Shown here piece after piece: positions 1 to 8,765 of a stretch of 64,000 nucleotides of DNA (the first letter of the stretch is position 1; each line of letters opens with the position of its first letter). The stretch lies in NCBI RefSeq assembly GCF_040719375.1, contig NZ_JBFDTP010000001.1:1518817-1582816 (forward strand), given 5' to 3'. Origin of the DNA: Clostridium sp. AN503. Its GTDB lineage: Bacteria > Bacillota > Clostridia > Lachnospirales > Lachnospiraceae. Under the pieces are notes generated by a model, which saw only the letters and a program-made list of their open reading frames with translations, was not told the DNA's origin and searched no databases. The translations under genes and the position numbers were made by a program.

Positions 1-1584
1 TCATTCTGGAGAAGATGAATTACGCGGGCGGCAATACGACCCGGTCCGAAGGCGGTATGAATGCCGCGGCCACTGTTTTCCAGAAGGAAAAAGGGATTGA
101 GGATACGGTGGAGGCAATGGTGAAGGATACCATGACCGGCGGAAAAGAGATCAACAACCCGGAGCTGGTACAGTACCTGGCGGAAAACAGTTCAGATACC
201 ATTGACTGGCTCACTTCCATCGGCATGGACTTAAGTGATGTGGCCCAGGGCGCAGGCGCGACAAATCCGCGTATGCACAGGTCGGCGGACGGCTCCAAGA
301 TCGGCGGAGTTTTGGTACCCATACTGATGGAAAATCTTGAGAAGCAGAATATCCGTATCCTGTATTCCACTAAAGCCACGGAGCTGATCAAGGATGGGGA
401 TGCAGTGACCGGCGTGGCTGCAGAGACTGCGGACGGCAGCAAGCTGACCTTTAAGGCAAATGCCGTGGTTGTTGCAACCGGCGGTTTTGGCGCCAATGAG
501 GATCTCTATGTAAAATACCGTCCTGACTTAAAGGGCTTTTCCACAACCAATCACCCGGGAGCGACCGGTGATGGTATTGTCCTGGCGGAGGCAGTAGGCG
601 CGGACACGGTTGATATGGACAAGATCCAGACCAATCCTACGGTCTGAGGTAAATACCCAGATTGTTATTTCTGAGTCTGTTCGCGGTAAAGGGGCGATCT
701 TTGTTAACCAGTCCGGCGAGCGTTTTACTTCAGAGATGCAGACCAGGGACGTGCTTTCTACAGCGATCTTGGAGCAGTCTGAGAAATTCGCATATCTGGT
801 ATTCGACCAGAGAGTCATGGACAGCATGGCAGCCCTTCAGGAGAACTACGAAAAAGGTATCATTGTCAAGGGCGCCGACATAGCAGGCCTGGCCGACGAA
901 CTGGAGATCGACGCGGCGGTCCTGGCAGAGACGATCGATACCTGGAATAAGGCAGTGGCCCAGAAGAAGGATGATCTATATGGCCGTGATACCGGTATGG
1001 ATGAGGATCTTTCCAAGGCGCCTTACTATGCGGTGAAGGTCTCTCCGGCAGTTCACTACACCATGGGCGGAATCAAGATCGATACACAGACGCAGGTGAT
1101 CGGCACCGACGGCAATGTGATCCCGGGGCTGTTCGCGGCAGGCGAGGTGACCGGAGGCGTGCACGGCGCGAACCGTTTGGGCGGCAACGCGGTGGCGGAT
1201 ATCATGGTATTTGGCAATCAGGCGGGCGTTGAGGCCGCAAAATATGCTCTGGCCCAGGGAAGCCTTGAGGCAGTGCTGCCTGAGGCTGAGGAGGCTGCGG
1301 CTCCGACAGCGGCAGGCAATTACAAGGACGGGACCTACGAGGCCACGGCAACCGGAAATAACGGCGATATCAAGCTTGCAGTGGAAGTAAAGAACGGCAA
1401 TATTGCCGCAGTCAACATCCTGGAGCAGGTAGAGACCCCGGCTATCTTCGGCGGCGTAGAGCGGGATCTGATTCCGCAGATCATCAAGACCCAGGGCGTG
1501 GAGGTGGATGCCATAGCGGGAGCTACGGTTTCCAGTAAAGCAGTGCTTACAGCGGTTGAGGAAGCTTTAAAAGCAGCTAAATAG
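1..1584 (+). pseudogene. FAD/FMN fumarate-reductase-like flavoprotein, 5' truncated by window edge and frameshifted
   Basis: Homologue of the flavoprotein at 1833-3686. The reading frame is already open at base 3 (ILEKMNYAGGNTT), so the true start lies outside the window. Frame 1 runs to a TGA at 645-647; the homologous continuation ('EVNTQIVISESVRG') resumes one base later at 646, so one extra base (T645) breaks the gene. The rest is intact: a TRD segment, HYTMGG, the HGANRLGGNA loop, and a C-terminal FMN-binding domain with DAIAGATVSS, the type of motif flavinylated on Thr by ApbE-type transferases. Family role: anaerobic reduction of an unsaturated carboxylate as electron sink. The usual HPT substrate motif reads NPT and the ITE motif reads ISE, so the substrate may not be fumarate. 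Frameshift versus sequencing error cannot be decided here. Confidence 0.85.
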
Positions 1585-1660
1585 AGACGCAAAATAAAGC
1601 GTAGTGATTGCAGCGATAAAACCTGCTGCAGCAATATAAAACAGGTTAGGGCGGTAAAAA

Positions 1661-1704
1661 GAAGATGAAGGGGCTGTCGGTAAATAGATAGCCCCTTCAT
1701 CTTC
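1661..1704. terminator. Bidirectional intrinsic terminator between convergent reductase genes
   Basis: A perfect 15-bp stem (GAAGATGAAGGGGCT, 1661-1675, with its complement at 1690-1704) encloses a 14-nt loop. It is followed by TTT on the plus strand and by TTTTT on the minus strand. It lies 77 bases after the stop at 1584 and probably ends transcripts from both sides. Confidence 0.8.
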
Positions 1705-1772
1705 TTTCGCGCAGAGTGCGCATCCCAAGTGGAGCCTTTTATTGTATAGGGAACGAAGTTTCCTGTATAATG

Positions 1773-1803
1773 AAAAAAAGCGCCCCGCCAAAAAGCGGGA
1801 CGC
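1773..1803 (-). terminator. Intrinsic terminator of the minus-strand flavoprotein gene
   Basis: On the minus strand GCGTCCCGC (1803-1795) pairs with GCGGGGCGC (1788-1780) around a 6-nt loop, with one G-T pair, followed by a run of seven T (1779-1773). It lies 30 bases downstream of the stop at 1833. Confidence 0.85.
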
Positions 1804-1832
1804 CCTATAACCTTCTTTTGTAAGAAACCTTC

Positions 1833-3686
1833 CTATGCTGCTGCCTCAGTCTCTTCTTCCACTTCCTCTATTGTCTCGCCATTGCAGTATTTCACTGCAC
1901 TGTCGCTGGCAATCTTGCCGAATACAACGATATCGCATACTGCGTTGCCGCCGATTCTGTTCGCACCGTGGATTCCGCCCGTCACCTCGCCTGCTGCGAA
2001 TAAGCCCGGAATCACGTTGCCTTCTTTGTCGATAACCTCTGCAGAGGTATCAATCTTCACACCGCCCATCGTATGATGGATGCCTGGTGCAATCTTGATG
2101 GCATAGTACGGAGCCGTGGTCAGATCATTGTCCATAGCGGTATTTCTGCCAAACTCGGTATCATCCTTCGCTGCAACCATTGCGTTCCAGTTATCCAGAG
2201 TCTCCTTTAAGGTCGCCGGGTCGAGCTCAATCTTTTCTGCCAGCTCCTCAATCGTATCCGCCTCCACGGTAATCTCTGCCGTGACATACTTCTCAATTGC
2301 CTTCAAGCCATCGCGCAGCTTCTGGTCAAAGATAATGTATGCGTACTGGCCTTCCTGCTCAAGCTCTGCCGCAGATACCACATCACGAGTCTCCATCTCA
2401 TTGATGAAACGCCTGCCCTCGCTGTTGACCAGAATCGCGCCGTTTCCGCGCACACTCTCGGTAATCATAATGCTGGTTGTCTGCTCCACGGTCGGATGAA
2501 GCTGAATCTGCTCGATATCAACCAGATCCGCGCCAACTGCCTCTGCCATCACAATACCGTCGCCGGTTGCTCCCGGTGCGTTTGTCGTAACAGTTCCCTT
2601 GAGGTCAGGACGGTACTGGGTATACATATCCTCATTGGCGCCGAAACCTCCGGTCGCCAGGATAACAGCCTCTGCCTGAATCGTATAATTTGCAGTTTCA
2701 CCCTCTGCCTTTACACCGGCTGCCTTGCCGTCTTCCATGATAATCTCAGTAGCTTTGGTGTTGTACATAACGTTGATCCCAAGCTCGTCCATCTTCTTGG
2801 TAAACGCATTAACCAGATATTCTCCAACGCCGGAACCATCTTCCGGGGCATGGATTCGTGCATTGGTTGCACCGCCGGAGAAGCCTACCTTAGGAAGGGG
2901 AGCTCCGATGGAATCCAGCCAGTCGATACTTGCCGCAGACTGATCTGCCATCTCGGTAACCAAATCAATATTGTTGACCTGCTTGCCGCCCTTCATCGTA
3001 TCCTCAACGAACTGTTCTACAGAATCCTCAATCCCCTGCTCTGCCTGATAGTGAGTCTCAGCCGCATTCATACCGCCGGTCGCCTTCGTGGTGTTGCCGC
3101 CTGCATACGGCATCTTCTCCAGAAGGATAACCTTTTTGCCCTCCTGGGTCGCGTTGATGGCCGCCGTCATACCTGCGCCGCCTGCGCCGATGATAACAAT
3201 ATCGCACTCCAGCGTTTCATCTGTCTTTGCTGCCGCGGCTCCCGTATCCTTTCTGTTCGCATCCAGCACGCTAATATCTGCGCCTGCCGCTGTCAAAGCC
3301 TCGGTTACTGCTGCAATAACAGCATCGCTGGATACTGTAGCGCCTGTGATGGCATCCACATTCGGCGTCTGTGCTGCCACAATCTTGGCTCCCAGCTCCT
3401 CCACTGCAACACTTCCCAAGCCTGCTGTCTCGGAATCGCCGACAATCTCCACCGCAGTGATCTCATCTGCAGTTACCGTCACCTTTACGTTAATATCTCC
3501 GCCAAATCCCTTTGCTGCTGCCTCATAGGTTCCCGGGGTAAACATACCTGCTTTTGCCGCTGTCTCTGCTGCAGTGGTTTCTGCCGCGGTCGTCGTATCT
3601 GTCGTGCTGCTTCCGCAGGCTGCCAATGACAGCACCATCGCGGACACAAGAACTGCAGATACCAGTTTCCTGGTTGTTTTCTTCAT
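1833..3686 (-). CDS. Lipoprotein FMN/FAD fumarate-reductase-like flavoprotein
   Basis: 617 residues. Lipoprotein signal peptide with lipobox LAAC (Cys24), so it is probably tethered outside the membrane. An FMN-binding domain (about 48-130) carries DAITGATVSS; T117 is the expected flavinylation site. An FAD-binding reductase domain follows (GAGGAG at 167-172) with the family's active-site landmarks: HPT, ITESVRG, ETRD, HHTMGG and GGIHGANRIGG. Established: members reduce fumarate, urocanate or related acrylates in anaerobic respiration. The intact HPT and ITE motifs fit a dicarboxylate such as fumarate, but substrate choice in this family is fluid. The FMN domain is N-terminal here and C-terminal in the neighbour at 1-1584. 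Start supported by GGGAGG and a consensus promoter. The divergent DcuS/DcuR-like system is its likely regulator. Confidence 0.9.
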   Translation of the reverse strand: MKKTTRKLVSAVLVSAMVLSLAACGSSTTDTTTAAETTAAETAAKAGMFTPGTYEAAAKGFGGDINVKVTVTADEITAVEIVGDSETAGLGSVAVEELGAKIVAAQTPNVDAITGATVSSDAVIAAVTEALTAAGADISVLDANRKDTGAAAAKTDETLECDIVIIGAGGAGMTAAINATQEGKKVILLEKMPYAGGNTTKATGGMNAAETHYQAEQGIEDSVEQFVEDTMKGGKQVNNIDLVTEMADQSAASIDWLDSIGAPLPKVGFSGGATNARIHAPEDGSGVGEYLVNAFTKKMDELGINVMYNTKATEIIMEDGKAAGVKAEGETANYTIQAEAVILATGGFGANEDMYTQYRPDLKGTVTTNAPGATGDGIVMAEAVGADLVDIEQIQLHPTVEQTTSIMITESVRGNGAILVNSEGRRFINEMETRDVVSAAELEQEGQYAYIIFDQKLRDGLKAIEKYVTAEITVEADTIEELAEKIELDPATLKETLDNWNAMVAAKDDTEFGRNTAMDNDLTTAPYYAIKIAPGIHHTMGGVKIDTSAEVIDKEGNVIPGLFAAGEVTGGIHGANRIGGNAVCDIVVFGKIASDSAVKYCNGETIEEVEEETEAAA

Positions 3687-3736
3687 AAATTCCCTCCCTG
3701 AATCTTACTTCGATTTTCTCTGATGAGAATGATTTT

Positions 3737-3765
3737 ATTATACTTTATGGTTATTTTTTTGTCAA
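3737..3765 (-). promoter_or_regulatory. Consensus sigma-70 type promoter for the flavoprotein gene
   Basis: On the minus strand: TTGACA (3765-3760), 17-bp spacer, TATAAT (3742-3737). Both hexamers match consensus exactly. It predicts a 5' leader of about 45 nt before the ATG at 3686, preceded by GGGAGG. Confidence 0.85.
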
Positions 3766-3858
3766 TTCAAAGCCTTCCCAGTTTCCTGTCCGGAACATCC
3801 CTCCCGTCCGGCACCCTGAAATGATAAAGATGCCACTCCGACAGCCCTAAATTGTATG

Positions 3859-3888
3859 TCGACAAGACGGGGGAGGCTGTTGTATACT
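3859..3888 (+). promoter_or_regulatory. Probable promoter for the two-component system
   Basis: TCGACA (3859-3864), 18-bp spacer, TATACT (3883-3888). Each hexamer differs from consensus at one position. It lies 78 bases before the kinase ATG and is divergent from the flavoprotein promoter, leaving about 90 bases between them for a shared regulator site. Confidence 0.5.
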
Positions 3889-3966
3889 GGTGATATGATT
3901 ATTCGGATGATGGCAAGTCTATTCAGATGACATGGGCCGACGTGGGCCGGAAAAGGAAGTGTCTGT

Positions 3967-5553
3967 ATGAAACGATGGAAATTAAAGCTTGCCCAAAAGA
4001 TATCCCTTATGGTGGTGGCGCTTATCATCGCCGCGGTGGTGGTGTCCACCTGGATCTCGGGCAACTGGTACATAGAGCGGATGATGGACCATATCCGGCA
4101 GAATACGCTGAATGCCGTGGTGATCACGGCCAAATCGCCGATCATCATTGAGGGATTGATCGAGAAACGTCAGGACGGTTCTATCCAGAAGTTCGTCCAG
4201 GATACCCAGGAAGCGTTGGAGCAGATCGATATCATGGTAGTGGCGGACAAGGACGGAGTGCGCTACGGCCATACAAAAAATGACCGGATCGGGAAATTGT
4301 TTTCCGCGGAGGATCATGACCGGGCAATCTACAAGGGGGAAACCTATGTCTCCATAGGCCCGGGAACTTTGGGCGATTCCCTGCGGGCATTCACGCCGGT
4401 CATATCGGATGACGGGGAGATCCTGGGTTTTGTCATGGCGGGGACGCTTCTGGACTCGATCGCGGAAGCGCGGCGCACGATCACATTTATGATGGTGGGA
4501 TTTATCCTGCTTGGAAGCGCGGTGGGCATCGGCGGAGCTGTTTTTCTGTCCTATTATATTAAAAAGAGCCTGCTTTCCTATGAACCGGAGGATATTTCCC
4601 GGCTGTATCTGGAGAATCAGGGGATCCTGGCAACCATTCACGAGGGGGTTATCGCCATTGACAAGGACAGTAAGATCACGTTGATCAATGAAGCCGCAAA
4701 GCAGTATCTCCGTTTGAATGATGCCTGCAGAGGGGAAGCGGTGCAGGAGATTTTTCCGCTGTCCAGGCTGCCGGAGGTGGTGCAGACAGGGGAGGCCCAG
4801 CTGGATGTCCAGTATGCGTTGGGGGACCGGATCGTTATATCGAACAATATTCCGATCGCCGATTCCGGCGGACAGATCATAGGCGGCGTTTCCTCCTTCC
4901 GGGATCAGACGGAGATGAACAAGCTGGCGGAGGAGATCACAGGGGTGAACAAGATCGTTGACTCCCTGCGGGCCACCACCCACGAGTTCAAGAACAAGCT
5001 GCATGTGATCCTGGGGCTGATCGAGACCAGACAGCTGGACCGGGCAAAGTCCTACATTGGTGAGACCAATGAGGAGCTGCAGGCGACGGTCAGCACGGTG
5101 CTCAATCACATCCTGGATCCAACCCTTTCTGCTCTGTGCATCGGCAAAAGCCAGAGATGCCATGAACTGAAGATAAAATGGATTTTAAACGAGGACACTT
5201 ATTTCACCAATGAATATGACTTTGATGTGAACTCTCTTGTGGTGATCGTGGGCAATCTGATCGACAACGGGGCGGAGCATTTGGAGCAGTGCGGGAAGGA
5301 AGAAAAGGAGCTGGAGCTGTACATCAATGATGAGCAGGATGCGCTGGTGATCTGGGTCCGGGACAGCGGACAGGGGATAGCGGATCCGTCCAGGATCTTT
5401 GAAAAAGGCTATACGACCAAGCAGGGCAGCCGTGGATATGGTCTCTATCTTGTGAAGGAGCAGGTGGATAAATACCAGGGGCAGATCTCGGTGGAGACGA
5501 AACCGGGTGTCGGAAGCCGCTTTTACGTGACACTTAAAAAGGAGAACAGGTGA
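3967..5553 (+). CDS. Sensor histidine kinase, DcuS/CitA family
   Basis: 528 residues. Two membrane helices (about 11-30 and 171-197) flank an extracytoplasmic PAS-like sensor domain of the DcuS/CitA type, in which these kinases bind C4-dicarboxylates, citrate or related acids. A cytoplasmic PAS domain follows (about 215-310). The phosphoacceptor is His339 in THEFKNKLH, the Spo0B-like dimerisation motif of this family. A C-terminal ATPase domain has the N box (VGNLIDNGAEH) and a glycine-rich lid (KGYTTKQGSRGYGLYLV). The stop is one base before the regulator's ATG. Adjacency to two carboxylate-reductase-like flavoproteins suggests it senses their substrate; the ligand is inferred. Confidence 0.92.
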   Translation: MKRWKLKLAQKISLMVVALIIAAVVVSTWISGNWYIERMMDHIRQNTLNAVVITAKSPIIIEGLIEKRQDGSIQKFVQDTQEALEQIDIMVVADKDGVRYGHTKNDRIGKLFSAEDHDRAIYKGETYVSIGPGTLGDSLRAFTPVISDDGEILGFVMAGTLLDSIAEARRTITFMMVGFILLGSAVGIGGAVFLSYYIKKSLLSYEPEDISRLYLENQGILATIHEGVIAIDKDSKITLINEAAKQYLRLNDACRGEAVQEIFPLSRLPEVVQTGEAQLDVQYALGDRIVISNNIPIADSGGQIIGGVSSFRDQTEMNKLAEEITGVNKIVDSLRATTHEFKNKLHVILGLIETRQLDRAKSYIGETNEELQATVSTVLNHILDPTLSALCIGKSQRCHELKIKWILNEDTYFTNEYDFDVNSLVVIVGNLIDNGAEHLEQCGKEEKELELYINDEQDALVIWVRDSGQGIADPSRIFEKGYTTKQGSRGYGLYLVKEQVDKYQGQISVETKPGVGSRFYVTLKKENR

Positions 5554-5554
5554 G

Positions 5555-6223
5555 ATGATACGTGTATTGATTGTTGAGGACGACCCGATGGTAGCGCAGA
5601 TAAACAGTGATTATATCCGGCGGGTCCCTCATTTTCAGGTGGCGGGTATTGTGCAAAACGGTAAGGAGGCGATCGCTTATCTGGAGAAAGATCACACGAT
5701 CAATCTGATCATTTTGGATATCTATATGCCAAAGATGACCGGGATCGAGGCGTTGGAGGAGCTGCGCAGATGCAGCCATGATGTGGATGTGATCTTTGTG
5801 ACGGCGGCAAAGGAGAAAAAGATGATCCAGCGCGGCCTGCAATTGGGGGCGGTGGATTATCTGATCAAACCGTTTACCTTTGACCGGATCCGGCTTGCGC
5901 TGGAAAAATACCGGCAGCGGTACGCCCTGTTCCAGAAGGGCAGTGACGTAAGCCAGGAACAATTGGATGCCTTGTTTAAAGTGTCGGCAGACTCGGCGCT
6001 TCCCAAAGGGATCCATGCCATAACCCTGGAGAGGATCAAAGATGCTGTGCAGGATGCAGAAGGAGAACAGCTTGACTTGCACGGGATGGCGGATACACTG
6101 TCCCTGTCCCTTGTCACGCTGCGCTTCTATCTGGATTATCTGGTCAGCATGGGGGAACTGCTTAAGCAGACCAGATACGGTTCCGTAGGGCGTCCTACCT
6201 ATGTATATATTAAAAAAGCATAG
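5555..6223 (+). CDS. Response regulator, DcuR/CitB family
   Basis: 222 residues. N-terminal receiver domain with the acidic pair E8/D9/D10, phospho-acceptor Asp55 in LDIYMP, and the conserved Lys in YLIKPF. The C-terminal third is the winged-helix DNA-binding domain usual in the CitB/DcuR group (LHGMADTLSLSLVTLRFYLDYLVSMGEL...GRPTYVY). One base separates it from the kinase, so the two are translationally coupled. Likely target: the neighbouring flavoprotein gene. Confidence 0.92.
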   Translation: MIRVLIVEDDPMVAQINSDYIRRVPHFQVAGIVQNGKEAIAYLEKDHTINLIILDIYMPKMTGIEALEELRRCSHDVDVIFVTAAKEKKMIQRGLQLGAVDYLIKPFTFDRIRLALEKYRQRYALFQKGSDVSQEQLDALFKVSADSALPKGIHAITLERIKDAVQDAEGEQLDLHGMADTLSLSLVTLRFYLDYLVSMGELLKQTRYGSVGRPTYVYIKKA

Positions 6224-6231
6224 TGGTACAG

Positions 6232-6285
6232 AACACTTGAGCTTTCGCAGAAGATGATTTTTGGCTGCGAAAACTCAAGTGTTTT
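6232..6285 (+). terminator. Intrinsic terminator after the two-component operon
   Basis: Long stem: AACACTTGAGCTTTCGCAG (6232-6250) pairs with CTGCGAAAACTCAAGTGTT (6265-6283) with one internal mismatch, then TT. It starts 9 bases after the regulator stop. Confidence 0.75.
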
Positions 6286-6466
6286 GCATATTGACAGTCC
6301 AATATGTTTGTGATAATCTGGGTATACGATTCTCGCAGCAATTCTTGCAGCGAAAGTCACAGGGGATAATTCTTCCCGTTTTCCGAATGCGGATAAAAGA
6401 GAAATGATGGGCGGTGGTGTTTTATGATTGTCTCGATGTAAATGCGTAACGAAAGAGATAATATTC

Positions 6467-6495
6467 TTGCGGTAGATTCAAAAGTTATATATAAT
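6467..6495 (+). promoter_or_regulatory. Promoter of the Rpn-like gene
   Basis: TTGCGG (6467-6472), 17-bp spacer, TATAAT (6490-6495), placed 17 bases before the ATG with AAGGAG between. A second promoter-like pair lies upstream: TTGACA at 6291-6296, 17 bases, TAATCT at 6314-6319. That would give a leader of about 190 nt. No other feature was seen in 6286-6466. Confidence 0.65.
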
Positions 6496-6511
6496 AAAAA
6501 GGAGAACATGT

Positions 6512-7411
6512 ATGGATAATACAAATGCACCGATTATGAAACCATTGTCAGAATTAACTCTGTTGGACCGCTTTTTATTTGCCTGTGCGATGGAGGATAG
6601 AGGGATCATGCAGCTTATCCTTCAGATGATCCTGCAGAAGGATATCAAGCTTCTGGATCAGGCACAGACAGAAAAGGAACTGCGCACGGCGCCATGGCTC
6701 CGGTCCATCCGTTTGGATGTGATTACCATGGACGAGGCAGGCTTTTATAACACGGAAGTTCAAAAAAGGAATACGGGCAATCTGCGCCGGAGAAGCAGGT
6801 TTTACCAGGCGCTGATCGACAGTTCGCTGCTGCCCCCAGGTGAGATCGATTTTAATTGTATGCCGGAGGCAACTCTGATCACCATTGCACCGTTCGACCT
6901 CTTTGGGGAAGGAAAGTATTGCTACACGTTCCAGATGAGATGTGATGAATCAAGACAGCTTTCTTTAGATGACGGGGCGCGCCGGATTTTTTTGAACACA
7001 AGGGGGACCAACCCGGAAGATGTGGGAGAAGAGCTTGTTGAGCTTTTGCAATATTTTGAAAAGACGACAGCGGAGGTTGCTGTCCAATGTAAGAGCGAAC
7101 GTGTGAGAGAACTTCATGAGCAGGTCTGCAGAATTAAGTCCAGCGAGGAGATTGGAGTGAGATATATGCAGGAATGGGAAGAGAAAGCATACTGGAAGGC
7201 AGAAGCCAGAGCAGAAGGCCGCGAGGAAGGTCGTGCAGAAGGCCGCGAGGAGGGCAAGGCTGAAGCTCTGGAGCAGGGGATCAGGGCATTGATAGAAACC
7301 TGTGGAGAGTTGGGGCTTACGCGCAATGACACCTTATCGAAGGTAATGACAAAGTTTTCTTTGGAGGAAGATGCTGCGGAGGCATATTTTGTGAAATACT
7401 GGAAAGATTAA
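6512..7411 (+). CDS. Rpn-family PD-(D/E)XK nuclease / putative transposase-like protein
   Basis: 299 residues. The segment RSIRLDVITMDEAGFYNTEVQK carries the D...ExQ core of the PD-(D/E)XK nuclease fold as found in Rpn (recombination-promoting nuclease) proteins, often annotated as 'PD-(D/E)XK nuclease family transposase'. A YCYTF...DGARRIFLNT segment and a ~45-residue tail of repeated AEGREEG units are typical of the family and form a charged helix. The last 40 residues look like a small helical domain. It is monocistronic with its own promoter. Function in Clostridia is uncertain: E. coli Rpn proteins are DNA endonucleases that promote recombination, and anti-phage roles have been proposed. 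Confidence 0.85.
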   Translation: MDNTNAPIMKPLSELTLLDRFLFACAMEDRGIMQLILQMILQKDIKLLDQAQTEKELRTAPWLRSIRLDVITMDEAGFYNTEVQKRNTGNLRRRSRFYQALIDSSLLPPGEIDFNCMPEATLITIAPFDLFGEGKYCYTFQMRCDESRQLSLDDGARRIFLNTRGTNPEDVGEELVELLQYFEKTTAEVAVQCKSERVRELHEQVCRIKSSEEIGVRYMQEWEEKAYWKAEARAEGREEGRAEGREEGKAEALEQGIRALIETCGELGLTRNDTLSKVMTKFSLEEDAAEAYFVKYWKD

Positions 7412-7454
7412 GCGGTGATTAGTCTGCGCTGGTAGGAAAGGAAGTCAGCTTGCT

Positions 7455-8492
7455 ATGGTAAACAGAGACAGACAGTTTGCCGCAGCCGGAGGCGTGCTGC
7501 TGGCTGCGGCGCTGGCACTTCAGCTTTGCGCCCGCCAGGTTAACGGATTTGCGACCTGGTACGCGCATCATATCTATCCGGCGCTGGTGGGGACAATAGG
7601 GCGTTTTTATGGGATTTTTCCATTCTCAGTGGTGGAAATATTCCTATATGCATTGATTGTGGGGACGGTTGTGTATTTTGCCAGGAATATCCGGCAGCCG
7701 AAGAAGCTTGCCAGCCGGACCGTGCTTTTGGTGGGCTGCCTGCTTTTTCTCTATACTGCAAACTGCGGGGTCAATTATTATGCGGCTGCATTTTCAGACT
7801 ATGCGGGGATTGAGGCGGGCGCTTATACAAAGGAGGAACTGACGGAGCTCTGTACATTTCTTGTTGAAAAAGTGAATGAGAATGTGACGGAGGCCCATTA
7901 CAGGGAGAACCGAAGGGAATGGAAACAGGCGGGGCTGGCAGCCATGGCACAGGCCGCAGAGGAATTTCCGTGTCTGTCAGGTTTTTATCCGCAGCCAAAG
8001 GAGGTGGCGTGCTCTTATATCCTGTCGGTACAGCAGCTTTGTGGTATCTATGTGCCGTTTACGATTGAAGCGAATTTTAATGGAGATATGCCGGACTATA
8101 ATATTCCGCATACAATCTGTCATGAACTTTCTCATTTGAAGGGATTTATGCGGGAGGATGAAGCAAACTTTATCGGTTATCTGGCATGTATTGCTTCGGA
8201 TGACCAGGCGTTCCGCTACAGCGGTTATCTGACTGGCTGGGTTTATGCGGGGAATGCGCTGGCCGGAGTGGACCCGGAAGCTTACCGCGAACTCCGTGGG
8301 AAGTTAGATGCCCGGGCAGAGACGGATCTACAGGCCAATAATGCTTTCTGGAACCGTTATGAGGGGCGCGTTGCGGAAGCTGCGAACCAGTGGAATGATA
8401 CTTACCTGAAGATGAACGACCAGGCTGACGGAGTCCGCAGCTATGGACGGATGGTGGATCTGATGCTGGCGTACAGGAAAATGGGACACTAG
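7455..8492 (+). CDS. DUF3810 domain membrane protein with zinc-peptidase motif
   Basis: 345 residues. Two or three N-terminal hydrophobic segments (about 8-25, 52-75 and 84-100) precede a soluble domain containing HELSH (in HTICHELSHLKGFMREDEANF), a zincin-like HExxH motif followed by a downstream Glu. This architecture is DUF3810. Substrate and role are unknown; the motif suggests a membrane-anchored metalloprotease. It lies 43 bases after the Rpn-like gene and ends before a strong terminator. A few plausible starts exist; this ATG is used because the hydrophobic N-terminus follows directly. Confidence 0.8.
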   Translation: MVNRDRQFAAAGGVLLAAALALQLCARQVNGFATWYAHHIYPALVGTIGRFYGIFPFSVVEIFLYALIVGTVVYFARNIRQPKKLASRTVLLVGCLLFLYTANCGVNYYAAAFSDYAGIEAGAYTKEELTELCTFLVEKVNENVTEAHYRENRREWKQAGLAAMAQAAEEFPCLSGFYPQPKEVACSYILSVQQLCGIYVPFTIEANFNGDMPDYNIPHTICHELSHLKGFMREDEANFIGYLACIASDDQAFRYSGYLTGWVYAGNALAGVDPEAYRELRGKLDARAETDLQANNAFWNRYEGRVAEAANQWNDTYLKMNDQADGVRSYGRMVDLMLAYRKMGH

Positions 8493-8506
8493 GTTTACAT
8501 AAGTTT

Positions 8507-8558
8507 AAAAAGCTTTGTTACGGCGGCACATAAAAGGCAGCTGCAGCAAAGCTTTTTT
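8507..8558 (+). terminator. Intrinsic terminator after the DUF3810 gene
   Basis: AAAAAGCTTTG (8507-8517) pairs with CAAAGCTTTTT (8547-8557). The intervening 29 bases contain a smaller GC-rich hairpin. The descending arm ends in a T run. Confidence 0.7.
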
Positions 8559-8641
8559 GATTCACAGGAAACGTATAGCCCGCGAATTTGCTAAATGAAC
8601 CAATGAGAAGAATTGATGCAGACATCCTTAGATTATATGGG

Positions 8642-8699
8642 TTGACATATGTCTACCAATCTGATAATCTAAAACTAGAAAGAGGTAGACACTTGTAGA
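8642..8699 (+). promoter_or_regulatory. Promoter with two BlaI/MecI-type operator candidates
   Basis: TTGACA (8642-8647), 17 bases, TAATCT (8665-8670). The -35 overlaps a perfect 10-bp palindrome GACATATGTC (8644-8653; extended TTGACATATGTCTA). A related dyad, TAGACACTTGTAGA, lies at 8686-8699 around the expected start site. Two dyads overlapping the promoter is the arrangement seen in BlaI/MecI autoregulation. The repressor gene starts 67 bases downstream. Confidence 0.6.
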
Positions 8700-8765
8700 A
8701 CTAAAATCACGTCTATATAATGAACTGCCTGTGGTACAGCAGATCACAGAAGGAGGATGGAAACC

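Noticed and set aside
610..660. Separate gene starting at 610
   Set aside because: It is the out-of-frame continuation of the flavoprotein after the indel at 645; there is no ribosome binding site and the first residues are nonsense relative to the family.
2496..3629. Long plus-strand open frame across the flavoprotein gene
   Set aside because: Cys/Arg-rich shadow of a well-supported flavoprotein on the other strand.
3982..5163. Long minus-strand open frame across the sensor kinase
   Set aside because: Overlaps a complete conserved kinase gene; its translation shows no recognisable family and no ribosome binding site.
8757..8765. Upstream start codon for the BlaI-like repressor
   Set aside because: The ATG touches the AGGAGG ribosome binding site; the ATG at 8766 has proper spacing.
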